Shown here: piece after piece, positions 1-7,795 of the stretch
Layout: every line of letters begins with the position of its first letter
How positions within the stretch are numbered: position 1 is the first letter of the stretch
From: Insolitispirillum peregrinum
Lineage (GTDB): Bacteria; Pseudomonadota; Alphaproteobacteria; Rhodospirillales; Rhodospirillaceae
Length of the DNA: 64,000 nucleotides
Assembly (NCBI RefSeq): GCF_042665255.1
Contig: NZ_JBHTCD010000010.1
Reading direction: 5' to 3' (one strand)
Notes under the pieces: generated by a model
What the model saw: only the letters and a program-made list of their open reading frames with translations
The model's database searches: none
Told to the model about the DNA's origin: nothing
Program-made: the position numbers and the translations under genes

Positions 1-559
1 TCGGCAGGAAATCAAAACAGGCCTGCGCCAGCGCCGCCCGTCCTTCGCGCACCAGCAAGCGGTCAAGGACCTCTTTCAGCCGGTGCAGATACAGAACATC
101 CGAAGCGGCATAGGCCAGTTGCTGCTCGCTCAGGCTTTCCGCACCCCAGTCAGAGCTTTGCTGTTCCTTTGACAGCTCCACCCCCAGCAACTGGGAACAC
201 AGCACCTTCAGCCCGTGGCTTTCGGTGTTGGTGCGGGTCAGCTTGCTGGCAATCTTGGTGCAGTACAGCGGAGTCGCATCAACCCCCAGCCGGTGTTTGA
301 TCTGCGCCACATCGAAACGGGCATAGTGGAAAATCTTCAGCAGGCTCTGGTCGCCCAGTACCCGCTTCAGGTTCGGGCAGTCATAACCGTAAACGCCGCC
401 AACCTGCACCACATGGGCATCGCCATCCCCGGCGGACAATTGCACCACGCACAGACGATCGCGCACCAGTGACAGCCCCATCGTTTCGGTATCAACGGCA
501 ATCGCGCCCTGAAAGGTCAGGCCGTCGGGCAGGTCGCCCTGGTGATAATGAATGGTCAT
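1..559 (-). CDS. rnd: Ribonuclease D, 3' end outside window
   Basis: A 3'-5' exoribonuclease of the DEDD family that trims tRNA and other stable RNA precursors in the cytoplasm. The visible 186 codons show all three exonuclease motifs: Exo I with D23-T-E25, Exo II in HYARFD, and Exo III with the YAASD (Y-x3-D) signature. The ATG at 559 gives an N-terminus starting MTIHYHQGD. The reading frame is open to the window edge. The short alphaproteobacterial RNase D form is about 205 residues, so only about 20 residues should be missing and no separate HRDC domain is expected. It lies directly downstream, in the same direction, of three tRNA genes, but each of those has its own terminator. Confidence 0.9.
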   Translation of the reverse strand, partial: MTIHYHQGDLPDGLTFQGAIAVDTETMGLSLVRDRLCVVQLSAGDGDAHVVQVGGVYGYDCPNLKRVLGDQSLLKIFHYARFDVAQIKHRLGVDATPLYCTKIASKLTRTNTESHGLKVLCSQLLGVELSKEQQSSDWGAESLSEQQLAYAASDVLYLHRLKEVLDRLLVREGRAALAQACFDFLP

Positions 560-629
560 GAAGCCCCCGGTTCTGTTCACGGCAAAGACACGTCAGGCAA
601 TAATGCCCGATCACGGTGGCCATCAGACC

Positions 630-680
630 AAAAAAAATCGGCTTGGTGAAGACCCGCTGTGCGGAGCTTTACCAAGCCGA
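630..680 (-). terminator. Rho-independent terminator of tRNA-Leu copy 1
   Basis: On the minus strand TCGGCTTGGT (680-671) pairs with ACCAAGCCGA (647-638) and is followed by an eight-T run. It starts immediately after the encoded CCA end of the tRNA. Confidence 0.9.
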
Positions 681-767
681 TGGTGCCCAGGAGAAGACTC
701 GAACTTCCACGACATTTCTGCCACAGGTACCTGAAACCTGCGCGTCTACCAATTCCGCCACCTGGGC
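681..767 (-). tRNA. tRNA-Leu (anticodon CAG), copy 1
   Basis: An 87-nt class II tRNA with an encoded 3' CCA. The acceptor stem GCCCAGG pairs with CCTGGGC. The anticodon loop TTCAGGT lies between CAGGT and ACCTG, giving anticodon CAG, which reads the CUG codon. A long variable arm and a GTTCGAGTC T-loop are present. The sequence is identical to the other two copies. CTG is the dominant Leu codon in these GC-rich genes, so extra dosage is plausible. Confidence 0.97.
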
Positions 768-822
768 AGGTGGTTCGGTCCGTTCCACCGTTGCCGGTGC
801 CGCTGGACTGCGGTGGAGGCGG

Positions 823-851
823 TTTGTAAGGGATTACCCCAGAACCGTCAA
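823..851 (-). promoter_or_regulatory. Sigma70-type promoter of tRNA-Leu copy 1
   Basis: On the minus strand TTGACG and TACAAA are separated by 17 nt. A run of T and A bases directly upstream looks like an UP element. The same arrangement is found in front of all three tRNA copies. Confidence 0.75.
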
Positions 852-890
852 GCTGTTTTTTAAAGAAAAACAACGACAGCCACTCAGGCC

Positions 891-941
891 AAAAAAAATC
901 GGCTTGGTGAAGACCCGCTGTGCGGAGCTTTACCAAGCCGA
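891..941 (-). terminator. Rho-independent terminator of tRNA-Leu copy 2
   Basis: Same hairpin as copy 1: 10-bp arms at 899-908 and 932-941, with an eight-A tract (T-run on the minus strand) at 891-898. Confidence 0.9.
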
Positions 942-1028
942 TGGTGCCCAGGAGAAGACTCGAACTTCCACGACATTTCTGCCACAGGTACCTGAAACCT
1001 GCGCGTCTACCAATTCCGCCACCTGGGC
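942..1028 (-). tRNA. tRNA-Leu (anticodon CAG), copy 2
   Basis: 87 nt including CCA, identical in sequence to the copies at 681 and 1199, with its own promoter and terminator. Confidence 0.97.
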
Positions 1029-1082
1029 AGGTGGTCGGTCCGTTCCACCGTTGCCGGTGCCGCTGGACTGCGGTGGAGGCGG

Positions 1083-1111
1083 TTTGTAAGGGATTACCCC
1101 AAGGCCGTCAA
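1083..1111 (-). promoter_or_regulatory. Sigma70-type promoter of tRNA-Leu copy 2
   Basis: TTGACG-17 nt-TACAAA on the minus strand, preceded by an AT-rich tract. Confidence 0.75.
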
Positions 1112-1147
1112 GCTGTTTTTTAAAGAAAAAACCAGCAGCGATCGGGC

Positions 1148-1198
1148 AAAAAAAATCGGCTTGGTGAAGACCCGCTGTGCGGAGCTTTACCAAGCCGA
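1148..1198 (-). terminator. Rho-independent terminator of tRNA-Leu copy 3
   Basis: Hairpin arms at 1156-1165 and 1189-1198, with the T-run on the minus strand encoded at 1148-1155. Confidence 0.9.
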
Positions 1199-1285
1199 TG
1201 GTGCCCAGGAGAAGACTCGAACTTCCACGACATTTCTGCCACAGGTACCTGAAACCTGCGCGTCTACCAATTCCGCCACCTGGGC
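1199..1285 (-). tRNA. tRNA-Leu (anticodon CAG), copy 3
   Basis: 87 nt including CCA, identical to the other two copies. It is the first of the three in the direction of transcription. Confidence 0.97.
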
Positions 1286-1339
1286 AGGTGGTCGGTCCGT
1301 TCCACCGTTGCCGGTGCCGCTGGACTGCGGTGAAGGCGG

Positions 1340-1368
1340 TTTGTAAGGAACTATTCCTTCCCCGTCAA
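1340..1368 (-). promoter_or_regulatory. Sigma70-type promoter of tRNA-Leu copy 3
   Basis: TTGACG-17 nt-TACAAA on the minus strand. The spacer differs from the other two units (it contains the palindrome AGGAATAGTTCCT) while both hexamers and the spacing are kept. Confidence 0.75.
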
Positions 1369-1505
1369 TATCTTTTTTATCGTCCCCTGCAAAATGCCGA
1401 ACGGGCAAGATTTTCCACCCTCCCCGCGCCAACGCTTGCACAGTGCCGTTGGTTATGCCAGTTTTCGCCCACCCAAATGCGTAGTGTCAGGGAGTGTGCG
1501 GGACC

Positions 1506-2525
1506 ATGGCTGAACGCCTTATTACCGTCTTTGGTGGGTCCGGTTTCGTCGGACGCCATCTTGTCAACCAGCTGGCGGACGAAGGATGGCGCGTGCGCGT
1601 GGCCGTGCGCGACCCGGAAGGCGCCAAGTTTCTGAAGCCACTGGGCGATCTGGGGCAAATCACCCCGGTGCCCGCCAGCCTGCTGAACCCCGAGTCGGTC
1701 AAGCGCGCCTGCGCCGGGGCCGATGTGGTGATCAATCTGGTCGGTATCCTGCATGAAAGCGGCAAGTCCAGCTTTCAGGCGATTCATGCCGACGGTGCCG
1801 CGCTGGTCGCCGAAGCCGCCAAGGCCGCTGGTGTGAAGACCTTTGTGCAGATGAGCGCGCTGGGGGCGTCCAGCTCCAGCCCGTCACGCTATGCCCGCAG
1901 CAAGGCCGAAGGCGAACAGCGCGTCCGCGCTGCCTTCCCGTCGGCCACCATCGTTCGCCCGTCGGTGATCTTCGGGCCGGAAGACGGTTTCTATAACCGC
2001 TTTGGCGCGATGGCCCGTCTGCTGCCAGTGCTGGTGTACTTCTGCAAGGATGCCCCCGGCCTGAAGACCGGTGCCAACGGCAGCCCGGCGCTGGACTTCT
2101 ACGGTGCCGGTGGTCCGAAGTTCCAGCCGGTCTACGTCGGTGACGTCGCCAAGGCGATCGTCAAGGCCCTGAAGGACCCTGCAATGGCCGGCAAGACCTA
2201 TGAACTGGGTGGCCCGCGCACCTATTCCCTGCGCGAAGTGATGGAACAGGTGTCGCGCGAAACCCGCCGCAACCGTCTGGTCCTGCCCGCTCCGATGTGG
2301 CTGGCGAAGATTCAGGCGCTGTTCCTGCAGTTCCTGCCCAACCCGCCGCTGACCCCCGATCAGGTTGCCCTGCTGCAAAGCGACAACATCCTGACCGGCG
2401 CCTGCCCGGGCCTGAAGGATCTGGGCATCGAGCCGGAATCTGTCGAAGCGGTCATTCCCAGCTATATCGACCGGTTCCGCCCGCTGCACCGGCAGATTCG
2501 CCGTCTGGGTAAAAAACACGCCTGA
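1506..2525 (+). CDS. NDUFA9-like NAD(P)-binding SDR protein
   Basis: Atypical short-chain dehydrogenase of the complex I NDUFA9 type, 339 residues. The N-terminal Rossmann motif is GGSGFVGRH. The Tyr of the usual YxxxK site appears in RYARSKAEGE. Proteins of this family bind NAD(P)H and are linked to respiratory complex I in mitochondria; the bacterial role is uncertain (assembly factor or quinone-related). The ATG at 1506 is preferred over the upstream one at 1494 because the Rossmann strand then starts four residues in. It is divergent from the tRNA units and runs into dapB 109 bp downstream. Confidence 0.8.
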   Translation: MAERLITVFGGSGFVGRHLVNQLADEGWRVRVAVRDPEGAKFLKPLGDLGQITPVPASLLNPESVKRACAGADVVINLVGILHESGKSSFQAIHADGAALVAEAAKAAGVKTFVQMSALGASSSSPSRYARSKAEGEQRVRAAFPSATIVRPSVIFGPEDGFYNRFGAMARLLPVLVYFCKDAPGLKTGANGSPALDFYGAGGPKFQPVYVGDVAKAIVKALKDPAMAGKTYELGGPRTYSLREVMEQVSRETRRNRLVLPAPMWLAKIQALFLQFLPNPPLTPDQVALLQSDNILTGACPGLKDLGIEPESVEAVIPSYIDRFRPLHRQIRRLGKKHA

Positions 2526-2634
2526 CCGCTTCCCGTCACCGGGGAGTGGTTCACCGCGGCTCGCAATCCGACGATTGCGGGCCGCAGTGCGTTTTGTCCC
2601 CGCTGCTGCTTTTCCGTCACCAAGAGGGATCACC

Positions 2635-3435
2635 ATGAAGATTGCCATTGTGGGCTGCGCTGGCCGGATGGGCCGAATGCTGTTAACCGAAGTTCAGGCC
2701 GTTGATGGCTGCCAGTTGAGCGGCGGAACCGGCCCGAGCGGAGCGCCGGAAATCGGCCGCGACATCGGCCTGCTGATCGGCCCGACTCCACTGGGAATCA
2801 CGGTGAGCGACGATGCCGAGGCGGTGTTTGCCGCCGCCGATGCGGTGATTGACTTCACCGCCCCCGACGCCACCGTTGTCCATGCGGCGCTGGCAGCAAA
2901 GCACAACACCGCGCTGATCGTCGGCACCACCGGCCTGAGCGCCAGCCACCAGAGCGCCCTCGACGAGGCCGCCAAGAGCGTGCCAGTGGTGTTTGCCCCC
3001 AACATGAGTGTCGGCGTCAACCTGCTGTTCGCCCTGACCCAGAAAGTCGCCGCCACCCTCGGCATTGATTACGATATCGAAATCGTTGAAATGCACCACC
3101 GTCACAAGGTCGATGCTCCGTCGGGCACCGCACTGGGTCTGGGCCGTGCCGCAGCGGCAGGCCGGGGAGTGGCGCTGGATGCGGTGAAGGAAACCGTCCG
3201 TGACGGTCACACCGGCGCCCGCGAGGCAGGCAAGATCGGCTTTGCCACCCTGCGCGGCGGTGATGTGGTCGGCGACCACACGGTGATCTTTGCCAGCGAA
3301 GGCGAACGGGTCGAGCTGACCCACAAGGCCAGCTCGCGCGCCATCTTTGCCCGGGGGGCCGTGCGCGCCGCCCAGTGGTGCGATGGTCGCCCGGCGGGTC
3401 TGTACAGCATGCTCGACGTGCTCGGCCTCGCCTGA
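2635..3435 (+). CDS. dapB: 4-hydroxy-tetrahydrodipicolinate reductase, copy 1
   Basis: Reduces 4-hydroxy-tetrahydrodipicolinate to tetrahydrodipicolinate in diaminopimelate and lysine synthesis. It has 266 residues, normal for DapB. The nucleotide motif GCAGRMGR is at the N-terminus, GTTG at 97-100, the substrate loop NMSVGVN at 123-129, and the catalytic block HHRHK at 154-158 followed by DAPSGTA. The ATG at 2635 follows an AGAGGG ribosome site. This copy carries all canonical residues and is the likely housekeeping enzyme. A second dapB of identical length starts 55 bp downstream. Confidence 0.95.
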   Translation: MKIAIVGCAGRMGRMLLTEVQAVDGCQLSGGTGPSGAPEIGRDIGLLIGPTPLGITVSDDAEAVFAAADAVIDFTAPDATVVHAALAAKHNTALIVGTTGLSASHQSALDEAAKSVPVVFAPNMSVGVNLLFALTQKVAATLGIDYDIEIVEMHHRHKVDAPSGTALGLGRAAAAGRGVALDAVKETVRDGHTGAREAGKIGFATLRGGDVVGDHTVIFASEGERVELTHKASSRAIFARGAVRAAQWCDGRPAGLYSMLDVLGLA

Positions 3436-3490
3436 GCCTTTGTCAGAAGGGGGGACACCCCCCTTCCTCTCCGTCAAAGAAGTACACTCC

Positions 3491-4291
3491 ATGAGCATCG
3501 GCATTCTGGGCTGCACTGGCCGGATGGGGCAGGTGATCCTGACCCATCTGGTGCAGCATCACCGCTCGCTGATTGCCGGGGGCAGCGGCTCGCCGAACAG
3601 CGCCTGTGCCGGGCAGGACCTTGGGCGACTGGTTGGAGCCGACCTGTTGGGGCTGACGGTGGACACCGACCCGGCGCGGGTGATGGCACGGGCCAGCGTG
3701 GTCATTGACTGCTCATCCCCTGCCGCAACAGCCCATCATGCCGCACTGGCCGTCCGCCATGGAACCGCGTTGGTGGTGGCCACCACCGGCCTGAATGCGC
3801 AACAGCAGCAGGCGGTGTTCGATGCGGCGCGCAGCGTCCCGGTCATTTATACCCCGAACCTCAGCCCCGGCGTTTCGGTGCTGATCGCCCTCACCCGGCA
3901 GGTTGCCGCCACACTGGGACCGGACTACGACATCGAAATCGTCGAGATGCATCACCGCCACAAGGTCGATGCGCCCTCCGGGACGGCCCTCGGGCTGGGC
4001 GAAGCCGCAGCCGCCGGGCGGGGGCAGCCGCTGGACACCCTGAAGGAAACCGTCCGCGATGGTCACACCGGCCCGCGCAACAGCGGCAGCATCGGCTTTG
4101 CCACCCTGCGGGGTGGCGATGTCGCCGGTGATCACACGGTGATTTTTGCCAGCGACGGCGAGCGGCTTGAACTCAGCCACAAGGCCAGTTCACGCGCCTT
4201 GTTCGCGCACGGTGCCATCCGCGCCGCCCACTGGTGCAGAGATCGCCCGCCGGGCTTGTACAGCATGCTCGATGTGCTCGGCCTCGCCTGA
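3491..4291 (+). CDS. dapB: 4-hydroxy-tetrahydrodipicolinate reductase paralogue, copy 2
   Basis: Second DapB-family protein, also 266 residues, alignable with copy 1 without gaps. The catalytic block HHRHK-DAPSGTA is intact. By hand count residues 140-266 are about 83% identical to copy 1, while residues 1-139 are only about 48% identical. GTTG is changed to ATTG at 97-100, and NMSVGVN to NLSPGVS at 123-129, both in cofactor and substrate-contact regions. It may be a divergent isozyme or have an altered cofactor or substrate. It lies in a likely operon with copy 1 and converges on the cyclase gene, 12 bp away. Confidence 0.88.
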   Translation: MSIGILGCTGRMGQVILTHLVQHHRSLIAGGSGSPNSACAGQDLGRLVGADLLGLTVDTDPARVMARASVVIDCSSPAATAHHAALAVRHGTALVVATTGLNAQQQQAVFDAARSVPVIYTPNLSPGVSVLIALTRQVAATLGPDYDIEIVEMHHRHKVDAPSGTALGLGEAAAAGRGQPLDTLKETVRDGHTGPRNSGSIGFATLRGGDVAGDHTVIFASDGERLELSHKASSRALFAHGAIRAAHWCRDRPPGLYSMLDVLGLA

Positions 4292-4303
4292 GGCGCCTTC
4301 CCC

Positions 4304-5611
4304 TCACACCGTCATCCGGCGGATCCGCAACGGCTCGGTACGGCCCTTGAGCTGGATTCCCTCCACATCGCCAAAGCCTTCGGGGTGACCGGCGCGCGCC
4401 AGCGTTGCGGTATCAATCACCACTTGCTGCTCTGCCGCCTCGCTGCACAGCCGGGCCGAAACGTTGACCGCATCGCCGATCACCGTGAAGTCCTGCCGAT
4501 CGCTGGTGCCGATCGTTCCGGCAATCACATAGCCATCGTGCAGGCCAATTCCTACCCGACGGGGCAGGTCCGGGATGGCCTTCAGGTCGGCCTGAATCTG
4601 CATCGCACAGGCCACCGCCCGCGCCGCCCGCTCTGACCCCTCAAAGACCGCCAGCAGGGCATCGCCAATCATCTTGTCCACGTCACCGTGGTGTGCCCGT
4701 ACCGCCTTTACCTGAATCGCCATCACCTGATTCAGCAACGCCACCACCCGTTCCGGCGGATTCGATTCGGCATAACTGGTAAAGGACCGGATATCGGAAT
4801 AGAGCAGCGTGGCATCCAGAACCCGCGACTGCAACTGATCGCCATCGGCCCGCAGCGCCGCCCCCAAAGCCTGCCCCGAAACCAGCCGTTGCAGCCGCTG
4901 GCGCAAGCCCTGCACGTTGGCACTGTGGCGGTTGATGTCCCGCTGGGCGCGGGCCACCATCCGCCCCAGCAAGAAGGCCAATCCCCCCAACAGCAGCATC
5001 GGGGCCGCCACCTGCGGGATGATATTGCGCAACAGCAGGCTGTTGAGGTCACCTGCCGGTTCATAAAGCTCAAAGACCAGTTGCAGTTTGCCTTCCTCGT
5101 CCGGCAACCAGACATAAATCTCGTACAGGTCTTCGCCACGATCGCTTTGCAGTTCGATCTGCGGCTCCTGTGTTTCCAGTAACCGCCACAACTCAGGTGC
5201 CCTGTCGACTCCCCCGGCCACCAGATCGGCGGTGCTGAACAGCAGGCGTCCTTGCGGATCGTAAATCTTGATCCGCGCCATGCCACTATCGGCCATCGAG
5301 ACCTGCACCGCATGACGCAGCGGCGAGTCGAGGGCAATTTCCGGAACGGCATCCTGCGGTTTGATCGACAGCAACTGTCGCCAGACGTCCGGGGCAACCC
5401 GCTGGGCGGCGAGGGCAATCTGGTGCGCCCGTTCCTGTGCCACCTGCAGATAAATGTCCTCGGCCAGCTTGCCACCGCGATACAGGCTCAACAGGGCTGA
5501 CAGCACCATCAGGACCGCCAGCAACGGCAGGATATGGCGGCGAAAGGCCCGTTGTAGCGGATAGGGCTGATCATCCTGTACTTCGTCTGCCGGGCGATTG
5601 CTGCTATCCAT
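4304..5611 (-). CDS. Membrane-bound class III adenylate/guanylate cyclase
   Basis: A 435-residue protein. A first transmembrane helix lies near residues 28-45, followed by a periplasmic sensor stretch of about 150 residues. A second membrane helix (around 195-215) precedes a short coiled linker and a C-terminal class III cyclase domain. The metal aspartates are in YSDIRSFT and DKMIGDALLAVF, and the transition-state Asn is in DAVNVSARL. It makes cAMP or cGMP from the NTP at the inner membrane; which one cannot be told by eye. It is divergent from nth with 29 bp between starts. A cNMP-binding protein is encoded at 31.7 kb. Confidence 0.85.
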   Translation of the reverse strand: MDSSNRPADEVQDDQPYPLQRAFRRHILPLLAVLMVLSALLSLYRGGKLAEDIYLQVAQERAHQIALAAQRVAPDVWRQLLSIKPQDAVPEIALDSPLRHAVQVSMADSGMARIKIYDPQGRLLFSTADLVAGGVDRAPELWRLLETQEPQIELQSDRGEDLYEIYVWLPDEEGKLQLVFELYEPAGDLNSLLLRNIIPQVAAPMLLLGGLAFLLGRMVARAQRDINRHSANVQGLRQRLQRLVSGQALGAALRADGDQLQSRVLDATLLYSDIRSFTSYAESNPPERVVALLNQVMAIQVKAVRAHHGDVDKMIGDALLAVFEGSERAARAVACAMQIQADLKAIPDLPRRVGIGLHDGYVIAGTIGTSDRQDFTVIGDAVNVSARLCSEAAEQQVVIDTATLARAGHPEGFGDVEGIQLKGRTEPLRIRRMTV

Positions 5612-5640
5612 ATGCCTCTACCGTTTTGCTGTGGTGCCCG

Positions 5641-6282
5641 ATGAAAGCCCTGACCAAGAAAGAAATCACCGCCTTCTACGGAGCCCTGGCTGCTGCCATG
5701 CCCGAGCCTAAAGGCGAGTTGCATTACGTCAACCCCTATACACTGCTGGTCGCGGTGGTTTTATCGGCGCAGGCCACCGACAAGGGGGTCAACAAGGCCA
5801 CCGGCCCGCTGTTTGCCATTGCCGACACCCCGCAGGCGATGGTCGATCTGGGCGAAGAGGTGGTCCGCGAGTACATCAAGACCATCGGCCTGTTCAACAC
5901 CAAAGCCAAAAACGTCATCGCCCTGTCGCGGCAACTGATCGAACAGTACGGCGGCGAGGTGCCAGAGAATCGCGAGGCACTGGAAACATTACCCGGAGTC
6001 GGGCGCAAGACGGCCAACGTGGTGCTGAACATCGCCTTTGGCCATCCCACCATTGCGGTTGATACCCACATCTTTCGCATCGGCAACCGTACCGGGCTGG
6101 CGATGGGTAAAACCGTCCGTGCCGTTGAGGACCGACTGGAAAAGATCACCCCGAAAGAATTTACCCTGCACGCCCACCACTGGCTGATCCTGCATGGACG
6201 CTATGTCTGCAAGGCACGCAAGCCGGACTGCGGCCTGTGTGTGGTGCGCGAATGGTGCCATTATCCCGAGAAGACGGTCTGA
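5641..6282 (+). CDS. nth: Endonuclease III (DNA glycosylase/AP lyase)
   Basis: Base-excision repair enzyme that removes oxidised pyrimidines and cuts the abasic site. It has 213 residues. The helix-hairpin-helix LPGVGRKTANV contains the catalytic Lys, VDTHIFR holds the catalytic Asp, and the C-terminus carries the 4Fe-4S ligands with C-x6-C-x2-C-x5-C spacing. The ATG at 5641 gives the usual family N-terminus. An in-frame upstream extension into the cyclase gene region is not supported. Confidence 0.95.
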   Translation: MKALTKKEITAFYGALAAAMPEPKGELHYVNPYTLLVAVVLSAQATDKGVNKATGPLFAIADTPQAMVDLGEEVVREYIKTIGLFNTKAKNVIALSRQLIEQYGGEVPENREALETLPGVGRKTANVVLNIAFGHPTIAVDTHIFRIGNRTGLAMGKTVRAVEDRLEKITPKEFTLHAHHWLILHGRYVCKARKPDCGLCVVREWCHYPEKTV

Positions 6283-6304
6283 GGGGCTGCGTCGGATCAC
6301 AGCA

Positions 6305-6398
6305 TACGACACTTGCAGGAAGATGGCGAACTGCCGTCCGTACCTGCTCGGGGGATAGTTCCCCCGAACCCCCATTTTTTCTTTGATGATCAAATGAG
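6305..6398. repeat. Multi-hairpin element copy 1, left part
   Basis: Left half of the modular intergenic repeat described at 7481 and 34536. The hairpin TCGGGGG-ATAGTT-CCCCCGA takes the place of the GGGGCCTGAGGCCCC hairpin seen elsewhere, then the shared GAACCCCCATTTTTTCTTT follows. It is separated from its right part by a spacer and a REP palindrome. Confidence 0.75.
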
Positions 6399-6452
6399 AC
6401 CAGCATGCGTTAAACCTGATGCAGGCACGCTGGTCTAACCTTTTGTAGCGCC

Positions 6453-6495
6453 GCATTGTTTATGCGAAAACCGGTTCCCACTTTTCGCACAATGC
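6453..6495. repeat. REP palindrome, copy 1
   Basis: 43-bp imperfect palindrome starting GCATTGTTTATGCGAAAACC and ending TTTTCGCACAATGC. The same sequence recurs at 34763, 45602, 47095, 47153 and 63550. It resembles extragenic palindromes known in Rhizobiales, with a central AACCGGTT core. Confidence 0.85.
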
Positions 6496-6556
6496 TCTCA
6501 TGGGGTCCGGGGCCTCAAGGCCCCGGCGAGGTGTGGAGCAGCGCTCCACGCTCCTG
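6496..6556. repeat. Multi-hairpin element copy 1, right part
   Basis: Carries CCGGGGCCT-CA-AGGCCCCGG and TGGAGC-AGC-GCTCCA, the two right-hand hairpins of the element. It ends five bases before the stop codon of the ferritin-like gene, between convergent genes. Confidence 0.75.
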
Positions 6557-6560
6557 TTTT

Positions 6561-7385
6561 TTAGGCTGCCCGTTGCAGCTCCTGCGACATCTTGTGCGCC
6601 CGTCGCTGGATGAACCGCCACAGCATCCGGCTGATGACATTGGCAAACCAGCCCTGCGCACTCAGCCCGGCGGCCTTCAGCACCATGTGGGCCGCCCGTT
6701 CGACATGGCGAGCCCGATAAAAGCTGAACGCTCGTGCGCCATAGTTCAGCGCCGCCGTCTCGCGGTCATAGCCTTCGGGGATGCCGACGTTGGCCGCGTG
6801 ATAGGCAAAGGCCAGTTCGTCGTCTTCGCTTTCCCGGATTCGGCCTACCGCAACCATGAACCGCTTCCACGCTGGCACGTTCTCGCGCTGCTGATAGTCG
6901 CGCATGGCGGTCAGAAAGAATTTGTAGTGGCGGAATTCGTCACCGGCAATGCGGTTACAGATATCCTTCAACACCGGCTCGTCACAGGCATCGCGCAGGG
7001 CGGAATAGAACGAGCTGGTGCCGGTTTCAACGATGCAGCGGGCAATCAGCTCGCCGGTCCGCGACCCACGGATGCTTTCGGCAGAATCGGTGGCAATCTT
7101 GTAGCCATCGGTAAAACAGCGAAAGGCATTCATATAGTTGAATGACGGGTCCGCCAGCTCGGCCCACCGGCCCAGAGCATCGCCGTGTTGCTCTTCTTCA
7201 CGACGCCAATCGGCAGCATAGGCATTGAACGGTGCGTCGTCGTGAAACACATTCCCCAGATAGGTCGTGTAATCCGCCGCATTGCGTTCGACCAGCGCCG
7301 CCGCTTTCACCACTTGCAGGATGTGCGGGTTTACCTTGGTCGGATCAAAACGATCCCAGGCGATATCATCCAGGGTCCAGGCCAT
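6561..7385 (-). CDS. Ferritin-like diiron protein (acyl-ACP desaturase-like)
   Basis: 274 residues. Helical protein with two diiron half-sites: a Glu in ALVERNAADY followed by EEEQH, and a second Glu in IVETGTSSF followed by DEFRH. The EEEQHGD motif recalls the EENRHGD motif of soluble acyl-ACP desaturases, so an O2-dependent hydroxylase or desaturase is possible. The substrate is unknown. The ATG at 7385 is chosen because AAGAGG lies 5 nt upstream; a GTG one codon earlier is too close to it. It sits alone between nth and the ATP synthase operon, with repeat elements on both sides. Confidence 0.7.
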   Translation of the reverse strand: MAWTLDDIAWDRFDPTKVNPHILQVVKAAALVERNAADYTTYLGNVFHDDAPFNAYAADWRREEEQHGDALGRWAELADPSFNYMNAFRCFTDGYKIATDSAESIRGSRTGELIARCIVETGTSSFYSALRDACDEPVLKDICNRIAGDEFRHYKFFLTAMRDYQQRENVPAWKRFMVAVGRIRESEDDELAFAYHAANVGIPEGYDRETAALNYGARAFSFYRARHVERAAHMVLKAAGLSAQGWFANVISRMLWRFIQRRAHKMSQELQRAA

Positions 7386-7480
7386 CACATCCTCTTGGCA
7401 GCGAAAAATATTGCCCCGATATAGGGCAAAAAATCAGAATTTCCAGAGCATTCGAACGGTTGGAGTTGTGAGCCTTCACA

Positions 7481-7640
7481 GGACACGACAGTTGGTGGAA
7501 ACAGTGCAGGCTGCCGCCTGAAACCGCTCGGGGCCTGAGGCCCCGAACCCCCATTTTTTCTTTCAATATCAAGTCAATGGGGCCTGGGGCCGACTGGCCC
7601 CAGCGAGGTGTGGAGCAGCGCTCCATCATCCTGTTTTCTG
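7481..7640. repeat. Multi-hairpin element copy 2
   Basis: A full copy. In order: an ACGACAGTT box, a GCAGGCTGCCGCCTG hairpin, GGGGCCT-G-AGGCCCC, a CCCCAT...ATGGGG outer pair around a T-rich stretch, CTGGGGCC-GACT-GGCCCCAG, and TGGAGC-AGC-GCTCCA. It lies downstream of the atp operon and upstream of the ferritin-like gene. The rest of the 7386-7795 gap holds only the atp terminator and the presumed promoter of the ferritin-like gene. Confidence 0.85.
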
Positions 7641-7667
7641 TTTGTCGTCTACTGTGCCAACGGCAAG

Positions 7668-7711
7668 CTCAAAACAAAGAGCCAGCCTACGATGTCAATC
7701 GCAAGCTGGCT
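7668..7711 (-). terminator. Likely terminator of the atp operon
   Basis: On the minus strand AGCCAGC and GCTGGCT form a hairpin followed by CTTTGTTTTG, 85 bp after the atpC stop. Confidence 0.65.
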
Positions 7712-7795
7712 TTTGTCATCGGATCGCACAACAGGGGCCACAACTACCTTCGGGGCACGGCAGCCATCATCCCTGGAGCATGGCGGCAGTCCGTC

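Larger units (their letters stand above)
630..1370. repeat. Three tandem tRNA-Leu expression units
   Basis: Three direct repeats of about 240-260 bp begin at the A-tracts at 630, 891 and 1148. Each contains, reading the minus strand, an AT-rich stretch, a TTGACG-17 nt-TACAAA promoter, a leader of about 55 nt, an identical tRNA-Leu(CAG), and a terminator hairpin with a T-tract. Spacing between tRNAs is 261 and 257 bp. The units differ mainly just outside the promoter and terminator, consistent with tandem duplication followed by small changes. Confidence 0.9.
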
